Shown: piece after piece, positions 14,501 through 27,400 of the stretch
Position numbering within the stretch: position 1 is the stretch's first letter
How the letters are laid out: each line of letters opens with the position of its first letter
Assembly: GCA_016617855.1 (NCBI GenBank)
Contig: JAECUM010006719.1
Coordinates: 1-64,000, forward strand
DNA length: 64,000 nucleotides
Direction of reading: 5' to 3'
From: Megalonaias nervosa
Taxonomy: Eukaryota > Mollusca > Bivalvia > Unionida > Unionidae
Notes under the pieces: generated by a model
The model's database searches: none
Told to the model about the DNA's origin: nothing
The model's input: only the letters and a program-made list of their open reading frames with translations
Translations under genes and position numbers: made by a program

Positions 14501-17500
14501 TTCTCTAGACTCCATCTCCTCCTCCACTTTCTCTACCATGACTACTCTTGTCGACTTCAACTGTCTTGGCTACAGCCTCAATTCCATCTCCTCTTTGAAG
14601 ACTTGGAACCCAGTGGAACCTGAAGTTCTGTGTCCCCTAAAAAGCTTCCTGTGAAAACACAAGGACGGTACAATCTTTTCCTTAACCCTCTCATCTCACA
14701 CTACACACAGCCTATCATCAGATAACGGCTATTAAATTTCTTTGGTCACGCATTCGTTCACATTGAGATACCTTGCATGATAAAACAAAGATCATAATAC
14801 AGCACGGTATCAATTACTTCTTACACATGCATCAATAAATTCCGTCACATCAGTACATGTTCCTAATCCCGTTATACTAAACATTATCATAATAATCAGA
14901 CACATTCCTTTACCTTACAACTCATACAAAGTATACAAATATTCAAATATCCATGCTCTGATATATGCATACATCCATAGTAACTAATCTTACATATATC
15001 AATCGTGTTTCCAAATTCACAATTCAAGCATGCGTAAATTCTAATATAACGCATTAATAAATGCACTGGTATACTACAGAGTAACCTAATAGTGAATTAC
15101 AAAATTAATTCTGACCACAAGCTAACAATCTACAGAATTCCGCCTTGCATCTAATAATTCTCTATGTAGGCTCAAGCCCATTTCTCAAATATGCATGTAA
15201 ATGAAACACTGCAAAGGTAATTCTACATACTAAATGATCCTAGTAATTAAGTATACATACTGCAAATAATTACAATTACGATGCCGTAATATTCTGCAAA
15301 AATCGAGCAAATAACTTACTGACCTTTTCGAAACATTGTCTTTCCTTAGACTCTACCTCTAAGTTTTGCCGCCAAATTACGAGTGGCTTCTTCTCATTGT
15401 AAATCCTACTGATCTGCAATCCCTCTAGACAAGTATTAAATTTTCTCTTACGAGTTTTGAAAGTTATCATTCGGATCTAAATAGTAATCACACCCTCTAT
15501 CTCAATTTCGATTGGATATTGCTGTGAACCGATCCAATCAAACTTAGACAATGTCCCTCTCGCTGTCTGTCAATGTGGGGATGGATAAGAATACGCCCCG
15601 TTCACTATGTGGACTTCCTTTTGATCTTTGGACTAATCTTTAACACATAGGTGTGATAATTGCAAGCCTTTGTGTTGATGGTGCGATCTATTGCCTTTGC
15701 TGATTCAAGATTCCGCTCTCCGGCTGGTCATGTAACCTTGCATAAGAGTTTAACACTAACCCGCAGCAATCTTTAGACATCAAACACATGGCCGTGGTAA
15801 TATTCCCAAGGCAGGTAGATTATAGCTTATACATGACTTTATAGCTGGGGCTTAGCAAACATGACACGATAGGTGAAAGACCTGCTGTATATACTTACTG
15901 AACACATACTGGGCATGAAAAAGTGAATGAATTATACAGGTGAAGTGAGTTTGTGGTCTGTCCTTACCCCATGTACTTAACTAAGAAGTTTAATGTTTGT
16001 TATACAAGGTGGGGGAGATTACTAACAGGCATGCCCAGAGCAGACCTTCAGAACTGGCATACACTGGACATGTCCAGTAGGACAAATTTTTGGACTGTCT
16101 GTAAAATACCCAAATCAGACATTGGGTGTTTCTGCTAAGAAACTCGTATTCAGATTTGATAAATAATTGTTTTAACTGAATCTCACACTTGGATATTAAC
16201 CTGTTCTTATTCTTAAGATGTACATTGCAACTGGTGTGACATCTTCACTAGCCAAGGTTTCGATATGTTAACCCTATCTACACCTTGGCAGATAGATCCA
16301 ATATTTCAGTGCTTTGGGACTTTGAATTTCATTGGATGTGGCGGCAAGCCACCACATCCAATCAAAATCAGCTGGTTCAAATTTGAACACTGTTCCTACG
16401 TGATCAAGAGAAGAGAGCACACAACTGGAATGGACTCATAAATGAGCAGTTTTCCACAGCTGGTCTGTGTTTGTACAAATACATACTTTCCCGTAAATAC
16501 ACCCATAATGGCTTTCCGATACATAGTCATATTTTCAATGTTAAACTTACAAAGTATCCTTTTGAAGTCAATTGCCAATACCATTTTCAGCTGATGTACA
16601 AAGCACCACTGTGACACACTACTGGTTAGTTGACATTATATACTAAGGGAAACAACTATGAAATCCAGTAGATGTCACTAGAACAAAGCATTGAGATATC
16701 TGATCAATCCACCAAGGTGTAGATAGGGTTAACATATCAAAACCTTGGCTATCGAAGATGCTGGTGTAAATTGTCTTGGTGCTTTCATAAATGGTATGTT
16801 GGGTATATTGTAATCACTACTAGTTCCCTGCTTCAACCAAGTCTGTTAGCAACAATTCAGTTTCATGGTTACAGTGGGATCCCAACCGACTGTTAATTCA
16901 TTTTCAGCAAGACTGAGGAAAAAATGTTTGAAGTAATTCCTATAAAAATTTAAATATTTTCCAATAACTTTCATGGTTCGGTCCTAAAGTCATTGTCTAC
17001 ACTTCATGTAGATGGTCTCCACCAGTTACCAGTACTGTTCAAAAGTTATCATCAAAATATAATTCATGTAGAAGGTCTGCACCAGTTACTGTTCTCAAGT
17101 CATCGTCAAAATACACTTCATGTAGAGGGTCTGCACCAGTTACTGTTCTAAAGTCCTCATCAAAATACACTTCATGTAGAGGGTCTACACCAGTTACTGT
17201 TCTCAAGTCATCGTCAAACTATACTTCATGTAAAGGATCTACACCAGTTACTGTTCTCAAGTCATCGTCAAACTACACTTCATGTAAAGGGTCTACACCA
17301 GTTACTGTTCTCAAGTCATCATCAAACTACACTTCATGTAAAGGTCTACACCAGTTACTGTTCTCAAGTCATCGTCAAAATAACTTCATGTAGAGGGTCT
17401 GCACTAGTTACTGCTCTCAAATCATCATCTAAATACACTTCATGTAGAGGGTCTGCACCAGTTACTGTTCTCAAATCATCATCAAAATACACTTCATGTA

Positions 17501-20500
17501 GAGGGTCTACACCAGTTACTGTTCTAAAGTCTTTGTCAGAATACACTTCATGTAGAGGGTCTGCACCAATTACTGTTCTAAAGTCCTCATCAAAATACAC
17601 TTCATGTAGAGGGTCTACACCAGTTACTGTTCTCAAGTCATCGTCAAAATACACTTCATGTAGAGGGTCTGCACCAGTTACTGTTCTCAAATCATCATCA
17701 AAATACACTTCATGTAGAGGGTCTGCACCAGTTACTGTTCTAAAGTCATCGTCAAAATACTCTTCATGTAGAGGGTCTACACCAGTTACTGTTCTCAAGT
17801 CATCGTCAAAATACACTTCATGTAGAGGGTCTACACCAGTTACTGTTCTCAAGTCATCGTCAAAATACACTTCATGTAGAGGGTCTGCATCAGTTACTGT
17901 TCTCAAATCATCATCAAAATACACTTCATGTAGAGGGTCTGCACCAGTTACTGTTCTAAAGTCATCGTCAAAATACTCTTCATGTAGAGGGTCTACACCA
18001 GTTACTGTTCTCAAGTCATCGTCAAAATACACTTCATGTAGAGGGTCTACACCAGTTACTGTTCTCAAGTCATCGTCAAAATACACTTCATGTAGAGGGT
18101 CTACACCAGTTACTGTTCTCAAGTCATCGTCAAAATACACTTCATGTAGAGGGTCTACACCAGTTACTGTTCTCAAATCATCATCAAAATACTCTTCATG
18201 TAGAGGGTTTGCACCAGTTACTGTTCTCAAATCATCATCAAAATACACTTCATGTAGAGGGTCTACACCAGTTACTGTTCTAAAGTCATTGTCAGAATAC
18301 ACTTCATGTAGAGGGTCTACACCAGTTACTGTTCTAAAGTCCTCATCAAAATACACTTCATGTAGAGGGTCTACACCAGTTACTGTTCTCAAATCATCAT
18401 CAAAATACACTTCATGTAGAGGGTCTACACCAGTTACTGTTCTCAAATCATCATCAAAATACACTTCATGTAGAGGGTTTGCACCAGTTACTGTTCTCAA
18501 ATCATCATCAAAATACACTTCATGTAGAGGGTCTACACCAGTTACTGTTCTCAAATCATCATCAAAATACACTTCATGTAGAGGGTCTACACCAGTTACT
18601 GTTCTAAAGTCTTTGTCAGAATACACTTCATGTAGAGGGTCTGCACCAATTACTGTTCTAAAGTCCTCATCAAAATACACTTCATGTAGAGGGTCTACAC
18701 CAGTTACTGTTCTCAAATCATCATCAAAATACACTTCATGTAGAGGGTTTGCACCAGTTACTGTTCTCAAATCATCATCAAAATACACTTCATGTAGAGG
18801 CTCTACACCAGTTACTGTTCTCAAATCATCATCAAAATACACTTCATGTAGAGGGTTTGCACCAGTTACTGTTCTCAAATCATCAAAATACACTTCATGT
18901 AGAGGGTCTACACCAGTTACTGTTCTCAAATCATCATCAAAATACTCTTCATGTAGAGGGTCTGCACCAGTTACTGTTCTCAAGTCATTGTCAAAATACA
19001 CTTCATGTAGAGGGTGTGCACCAGTAACTGCATGATCATTTCTTCTTCTTAGTTCTTTGCAGAATGTTTGTAAGCTGCCAAGATAAAATGCTCCTTATGT
19101 TTAGTTCCATGTTTGTATTTGCTTGTTATGCAAATACTACACAGAATTAAGAATAAGTAAAAATTGTAAAGTAACCTGTTTCATGTAATAACTGGTACAG
19201 ACCCTCTAGTCTTTCTTATCAGTACAGTGTCAACTGGCTTATTTATATTTAAGTGATTCGAAGCTGGCATCATCTTCTCTGGCCACGTTCAAGAAAATAA
19301 TGGAATGTTCTACAAAATTTAAGTTTTGTCATACATTATCATTTGTGACTGCAGATAACAATATAGATTTATTTTATACAGTAATATTCTTTCAAATTGA
19401 AGTACAAGTTATATTGCTTGAAATTTATGCAAAATATCCTAAGGCAAAATTCACCACTTTTCTTCCTTTCATTTACTACCACCATCCTATGAGTTGTTTT
19501 CTATCATTCCTTATTTTGTGACCTTCCTATCTATTCTGCACTGAATCTTCCATTTGTGATATTCATGATTTATGATATTTATGATATTCATTATTTACTG
19601 GAAAATGGAAAACACTCCAGCCCAGTTGATCTATGTTGTGGTGTTCAACAGGGGTCTGTTCTTGGACCTGTTCTCTTCATTCTATACACTAAGCCACTCT
19701 CAAGTGTCATAGATCATCATGCAGTGTCTCACCAATTGTATGCTGATCACACCCAAATATACAAATCTAGCCACCCAACTGAAGTTGAAGCTACCATCCA
19801 AGGCGTAGAGAGGTGCATTTCCAATGTGAAAGCATGGATGACATGTAACAAGCTGCAGATGAATGATGATAAAACTAAAGCCATTCTGATTACAACACAA
19901 AGACTTTCTCATTCACATCCTTTACCTCAGACAATAAATATCAGCAACACCAACATTGAATTCACACAGTCAGTACGAAACCTAGGTGTTACTCTCGACA
20001 GTACTCTCTCATTGCATCAACATGTCATGAACATATGCAAGGCTGCATATCTTGAGCTGAGATGCATCAGCTCCATTTGCAAGTATCTTTCAGTTGATGC
20101 CACTAAAACACTAGTGTGTTCCTTAGTACTTTCAAGACTGGACTATTGTAACTCAATTCTGTCTGGTTTGTCTCAATATCTACTCCAGAAACTTCAAAAA
20201 GTTCAAAACACAGCTTCTCCGATCATCCTTAGAGTACCATGATCAGAGCATGCCTCCCCCCTGCTCTGTACCCTACACTGGCTATCCATTTGATCCAGAA
20301 TTAAACACAAAATTTGTTCTCTGTGCTACGTTTCACTGACAGGCTCCAGTCCAACATACCTATCTGACCTCACCCATGTGTACACACCAGCAAGATACTT
20401 ACGCTCCTCTTCTGACACTCGTATTCTCATTATTCCCACTATGAAAATGAAATCATATGGACAACATTCTTTTGCATACCAGGGCCCAGCAATGTGGAAC

Positions 20501-21439
20501 AAATTGCCCACTGAACTTTGACACAAAGACACAGTGATTTCATTCAAGAGCGCTCTTAAAACTCGCCTATTTCAACTGCAAGAACAGACTTAAAGACCTA
20601 ATAATGTTTCCTTACCTTAAATATTTACAGCATGTTTTCTGTTTTCGAATTTTGTGGTGTTTGTTTTTATTTTTGTAATCATATCATTATATATGTTTTT
20701 TAAGTGTTGTCAAATGGTGTAAAGCGCTTAGAGCCTCTAAAGATTAGGCGCTATACGAAGTCCTCATTATTATTATTATTATTATTATTATTTTTACTTG
20801 CAATATAATTCAGTTTTTTTATAATGGATAGGAACATGTAATTTCTTATGAACATGTTTCCTTTCCTTTTGCAAATATATTTTATGACAATAAAATGTTT
20901 AAGTAAACTTATAGTTCACAAAAAATTTAGGGATAATACAAATGCAGAATTCTTGTTTATAAATCTTTCACATTTTTTTGTTCTGTTATTTTTCATTGGT
21001 AATCCAGCCAATTTACTAAGAATTCTGCTCTGCTGGGAATGATAAAAAAAGTAGGGAATGAAAGATTTTAGTATAGGTCAGCCTGAGAGAACCCTTTGGA
21101 CATTCTCCAACCCCAGACTGTTTGTGTCCCCCTAAATTTAACAAATCCTATAGTCTTGATGATTATAAGCTGACAGAGAAACATACAGTGTCCCACTATA
21201 GCTCAACCAAAGTACATCAGCACCATAGGTATGTCTTTCACATGTACACCATTTGTTTGCAAGCCATCTGCAACCTTACTATTCATCCAGCTCTTTTATT
21301 TTTTTTCATGGGGTTTTTTTCAGGGAGAGAGTGGTTAAGATGTTTCAGCATGCATATGATGGATATATACATTATGCCTATCCTTATGATGAACTACGTC
21401 CAATTACCTGTGATGGACATGACACCTGGGGAAGGTGGG

Positions 21440-21535
<96 letters not shown>

Positions 21536-24458
21536 TCCAATTTTGACCTCTTCTTGGATTAAACTTTTATTTTCATTTAGGTAGTACAGAAAATTCTATG
21601 TCCACTTCTCATATCTAGTTGTTGTTGTTGTAGGGTTTAACGCCATTTTTCAGCACAAGATAGGCTATACATGGTGACCAGTATAAATGGTGGAGGAAGA
21701 ACCCGGGAAAACTGCAGAAAGAACCATTGACCCATGAGAAGCAACTGGCAAGCTTTCTCACATACCCACATTGGCTGAGCCCGATACTCGAAGCCCCACA
21801 GACATAGGTGAGATGGCAGTGATCCATAACAGTGAGCGCATTAGACCACTCGGCCACTCAGAGGCCCCCTCATATCTAGTAACATTGAAGGCAGGGTTGA
21901 ATGTTTTAATGTCAGATGGTTACATAATGTGGCCATTGTGATCAAGAAAATGATAAGACCACCATCTTGTATGGATATTGCTAATACTTTCACATGATAT
22001 CACAGGGAACAAAGCTAGTGATAACAGAAGAGCTAGGGAGGATTCTTCTGTATTAAATACGGTTCCCTTGCAACCTCTAATTTGTTTTGAAAAATTCCAT
22101 TCTAGAATAATAATAACATTTGTTTCCCCTGTCTCTGCCCAAATATGACTTTCTTAACTGAAACCATTTTAATTTGAATGAATAATAGATGTCATCCAAA
22201 TCATGTGAAGACTTTACCTGACTTTCAGATGCACTCGAGAATTTAATGTATTCAGCTCCTTCAGTGACATAAGCAGCATATATATTTTTTCACCTTTTTA
22301 ATATTTATTAAATTTTAATTCATTGGTTTCACTGTTTCTTGAAAAGTTAAGAGCACAACACAGAATCTGTGTATTTTGTGCATTCAGGGTCAACATGTTC
22401 ATCAAATGGCATTATTAATAATATGAAATATGACAAACAGTTGTTCATTCTGTGTATCATGTTTGTTACTTTATTAAACCATTTATCTGAAAATTTGTGC
22501 CTTCAAATGCAGTGAGCTCACTTACTTTTACTTATAATAGTAGTATACATACTTGCTCTTCTTTCTGTACTTTTTCTCACTTTTCCACACAGGCATTCAC
22601 CAGGTTGAGTTCAGTAGACCTGACAGCACTAACACCCTATTAAGATCACAGCCTCCACTTAAAGAAAATGGTGAACCCCATTGTTGGAAAAATTGAGATT
22701 TTAAAGGCTGATTTCACCTGAACGGTTGGGCTAACTGTGCCCAATTTTTATAGATGTAATAAAATAATATCTATCAATTAAATATATGATGATATTATAC
22801 CTTAGCCCAGATTTTCCTGTTAAAGTGACTTTTTCCCATATTTATTCTTCAGTTACTCTCTGACACTGATAGATGCCCTGGACACCCTGATCATTATGGG
22901 AAACCACACTGAATTCCGGAGAGTGGCTCAGCTTCTGATTGATAGAATGGACTTCAGCATGGACATCAATGCCTCAGTCTTTGAGACCAGTATCAGAGGT
23001 CAGTGGTAATAAAGTGGTCCCACACAGTAAAGCAACTCAGTATAGATTGTGTCCTCATATAACACAGGTGCTGTCATAGATCCAGTGAACCCAGCAGAGT
23101 AAAATATGACCTTGTATATAACATGGTACACATTTATGGTTCCTCAACACAGCAGTATAGAGAGTTACATCATTCATGCAGGCCTTGAAAAATCCTTGAA
23201 TTTGATGTCTGATCTTGAAAAATCCTGGAAAATTTGAGAATGCAAAAAAAAAAACCATTGAAAAGTCCTTAAATCTGCATTGACAGCCCCTATAAAAACT
23301 CTTTAATTTCACTTATTTGACTTGTTACTATTGAGTGTTTCGTTAGTATATATTTAACCATTTTGGGCAAAAACTGAGCATTAATGATTGTTGTAATGCA
23401 GATATCTTTGGTGTTGTCCCTTGTCTTGTCACCTGACTTCTGTTTTCACCTGAGCTTCCCAAAGTATAGCTTAGGTGTTATTATTGGTAAACAAGTCAGT
23501 GCAAATGGCAAATGATGCATGTAAATATCTTTTTTTTTTGTCTGTTATGATAATGGGAAATGCATTTTCAGTCACAAATGGTTCACAGATCCCCAATACT
23601 TATGGATTAGCAAGGTAAAAGGGGATACTTGCGATGTATGTTTTGTGTAAAAAAAAATTTAAAGGTTTGGGGAAAATGTGGGAGTATGCCCTCTTGCATG
23701 TGAGAAGTGAAAAAACAACTGTAGAAGACAATTAGCAAACACTTTGCAATCCTCCGAACAGTCATTGATGACTTCTTATTTTCAAGATATATTCTAAGAA
23801 AAATTAAATCAGTCAGCTACATATTCTTCATGTTCCTCAGACAGTTCCAAATCATAACTCGTTCAAATTATATGAATCCATCACAAAGCTATTTGCAAAA
23901 GTGATTCTTGACAATATAATGGCATCCAGTTTTCATGTGGAGAGAGGAAAACGGCATAGCTGCTAATCTTTCAACTCTGTGTTTCCCCTTGGGGTGCAAG
24001 ATTGAGAGTCAAAAATCACCATGGTATCAGATCTTGGGGTCATGTTGAGTAAAAGACAAATCTTGGTGTCAGAACTGGGGGTCACCCAAAAATTTGGGGT
24101 CTCTGATGCACGGATGAGGGTAAAGAGAAACACTCTTTGATATAGCAGAACAATTAAGAAACTTATGGTAATATATGCAAAAGAAGGTGACCATTTTGTG
24201 GTTGTTTGGTGATATATTAACAAAGAAGTCACATCTTGAGAAAGATGGATATTCATATAACAATGGCAAGGTGACATCATTACAGCAAGTTATTTTGGGT
24301 TCCAGTTTGTTGGGTATACAGCGCAGATGACATGGTCAGTCCATTTACAAGCAAAGTACACATACAACTGGAAAATTAGCATTGACAGTAACTTAAGCTG
24401 ACAGAACTAATACAAAAATATATATATATATATATATATATATCTGTATATCTATATA

Positions 24459-24496
<38 letters not shown>

Positions 24497-27400
24497 CACA
24501 TATGTATGTGTGTGTGTGTTTTATGTATTGTATTGATCTGTTGATGTCTGTATTTCAGGACTTAAAATTTCACATTTTATTTTATAATTTGGAAGATGAA
24601 CTCAACACAGATACAGAAAATAGACAAAACTACACATATTTTTTCCAAGTGGGCAGAAAGAACAAGGTACATAGGTTTTGGATCAGTAAATGATGATTTT
24701 TTGGAGACCCTAAACACTGAATACACATGCTGTCCTTCCCAGCAAATTTCAGTTAAAAAGTTTCTCAGACAGTAATTAAAATACACATTCAATTTTATAC
24801 AGAAAGCTGATTAATTTACAGTACTTTCGAACTCTGTGTTTATGTTTTCATTTATTACAAGAAATTATTGACACATTGAACTTAAAAATGATAATTTAAG
24901 CATATATCTTTTAAAAAATGCAGATTTGGTCTTTTCGTAACATGGGAACCAGATTTTTAATGTTCACTGAGATATTTTTAACAAGAAAATTATAAACAAT
25001 ATTGTGCTGTTTTCTTTTATTTTCTACTTGAACAGCATGTGCTCCAGTGATGAAAGTCTAAACAGCATTGTAACAAGATGTAATTTGTCTAAATTTGCAC
25101 CTCAGTCAAAACAGGTGATGATCTCTGTGATCTGTTTACCTTCATATTGCAAATGTTTGTCAATTTTATTCTTAGATTTAGATAACAAATTTGATTCCTC
25201 CTAAATATTAATAGACCAATTGAAATTTCTTCCACTTAAATTTGCTTCTTAAAAAGTTATTTTAAAAAAAAATTTCACAGTCCATTTTTTTGAAATCAGT
25301 AGCTGAAGTGAATTTTGGTTAAGTTTGAAATTTTGGAAGATTTATGTTGTGGAATATCTCTTCTCTCTGTCATCATTGCGGTAGCTGGGAATTAGATCAA
25401 CAGGAGCACGGTTCTGAAGTTTTTGTTCTTCAGTTTCTTAGACCTTTTTGTTAAAGGTTATTGCTCCCAGAATTCAGGACTTTGTGGAATTTAGCAAACT
25501 CATTTCAAGTTCAGATGTTGTAGCCATAGTTACTGCCCTCTAATTATCTATTTATCTTAAGATGACCCTCAGAGTCTCTCTTATGTTGTCTGAATTATTG
25601 AAACATTCAGTACAAGATTTCAGCAGCAAAGTTCTCTCTCTCACTCTCTGTCATATATATGGTGTCACTTTGAACTCCAGCTTCGTCTGAGAATTCATTA
25701 TCATACATTCTGTACAAAATAGTGTTGTCAGCCTTAATTAACTCTTTAATTTCTTCTCGGTAGATACATGTACCATGAAATGCCAGTAAACTCCTCCTTG
25801 CTACTTATGGTACATACTGCTCTGGTGGTCTAGTGGTTAGAGCGTCCGCTTCGGATGCAGGAAGTTGTGGGTTCGATCCTCGGCCGAGTTATACCAAAGA
25901 CTTACAAAAATGGTACTAACAGCTGCCTCACTTGGCGCTCAGCAATAAGAGGTTAGTGTTAGGACTGGTCGGCCTGGTGTCAGGATAATGTGACTGAGTG
26001 GGACATCATGCTAAATGTCTGCGGCATGATGCCCCAGTGCTAGACATTACTATAAACTGCCACACTGTAGACATTGTAGCGATATGGCTGAAAAATTGTT
26101 AAAGCTACGTTAAAAATCCAAATCACACACACTCTCACACACACACTACTTATGGTACACCCCCATTATCCCCAGCAACAAAAGCAGCCATTTTCTCAAA
26201 ATATGACTTGTATTTCTTAAAATTATAAACATGTGTTGACATTTTTTAATAATTTAAAAATATATAGCAATAAATCATTCCCATTATTTTAAAAGTGGAC
26301 TATTATTGAATATTTCAAGTTGTAAAATTAATTCCAGGCAGGGTGTATGATACAGAATCACCATTAAAAATCTGTATTGAACTCCAGATCAGCCATGTAA
26401 GATTAAATAGGTTTGTAATAAAAGTGGTTTAAGAATTTAGCTTTACAGTTGCTAAGTTAATTTAAGCAAGTCCTTGATATTCTTTAAATATTGTCATGAG
26501 ATTCACTATGAACCATGGAGGGAGCTCTGTGTATGGCTTTTTGCAGATGGCTCTGGCATGGAAAGGATAGGCCGTTGATACATGTCTTGAATCAGCTTCA
26601 TTATTGCATACTTAAGTATCAGTCTTTGTTTCCAGACAAAACCCTGACAGTCTTTTCACTTAGGAATGTGTATGGTTTAGGTGTAAAAATTAATATGTAT
26701 CATGATAAATATTTTCACCCATGAAGTTATATAAAAGGTATTGAAAATTTATAGGAATGCCAAACACTATTGTAAATGAGGTTAATTATTTTTTTTTTAA
26801 ATTCAGTTTTAGTCTGATCTGTGCAACCTCCAATCAAAAATAATAAATAATGATTTAAACTGGTTTATGTTGTAAAATGCCTTGCAGCACAACAGAAAAA
26901 AATGTATAAACTTTAAGAACTCTCACAGATGGACAGCAGTCCATCACTAGATAATCTTTTGGTGCAGGTACCCATTTCACTAGAAGGGTTAACTGGAGCA
27001 AGCTAAGTAAAGTTCCTTGCTTAAGGGCCTGAGGTAATAATCGAGATGGAATTCAAACTCATGGCCATTTGATCCCGAGTATGTCATGCCAACCACAGAG
27101 CAACATTGTCATATTTTCTGTGATAAGGGCTGATGCTGTTACTTGTTATTTAGATGTGACTTAAGATGATATGGGACCAAGGATTAATAGTTGTCATTTT
27201 TGGTTTAGTGGTAGGTGGACTTCTGTCTGCTCACCTGCTGTCCAAGAGAGCTGGAATGGAGCTGGAAGTGGGTTGGCCCTGTTCTGGTCCACTACTGAGA
27301 ATGGCTGAGACTGTGGCTAGAAGGCTGTTGCCAGGTAAGGTATAGATACTCTTCATGTTGAATCAGTTACCTCCCCTGTTGTGCATAAATTCAATGTAAT

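Larger units (their letters stand above)
3009..21323 (+). other. EDEM2 intron 1 (18.3 kb)
   Basis: GTAAAAG donor and T-rich CAG acceptor. Separately listed contents are the pogo-like transposase relic, the dispersed element at 12.45 kb, the fold-back element at 16.2 kb, the 54-bp array and a LINE relic. Stretches 3009-8340, 9000-12440 and 13010-16230 hold AT-rich sequence with microsatellites and short repeats but no coding sequence I can support. 14.2-15.8 kb is somewhat richer in CpG and may be an unrecognised element. Confidence 0.8.
22999..27208 (+). other. EDEM2 intron 3
   Basis: Holds a low-copy-looking motif around 23180-23280 (CTTGAAAAATCCT repeated with variation), a (TA)n microsatellite at about 24418-24491, SINE A at 25819-26147 and a decayed SINE-like segment at about 26906-27115. 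The rest is featureless AT-rich sequence. Confidence 0.7.

Noticed and set aside
14345..14623. Overlapping frames rich in Glu/Gly (-) and Ser/Leu (+)
   Set aside because: They arise from a CTCCTC-rich low-complexity tract and show no domain or splice context.
17364..19035. Long open frames on both strands as two ordinary protein-coding genes
   Set aside because: A repeat unit divisible by three with no stop gives long frames automatically. The frames lack a convincing ATG start (the + frame would need a TTG), splice signals or any family likeness. Kept as a repeat, with the coding idea as a finding only.
16990..19035. CRISPR array
   Set aside because: There are no unique spacers: the full 54-bp period is repeated, and the genome is clearly eukaryotic.
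25819..25900. Genuine tRNA gene
   Set aside because: The tRNA-like segment continues into a SINE body shared by six copies and does not fold into a clean cloverleaf with a proper acceptor stem by eye. The same applies to the family B and C heads.
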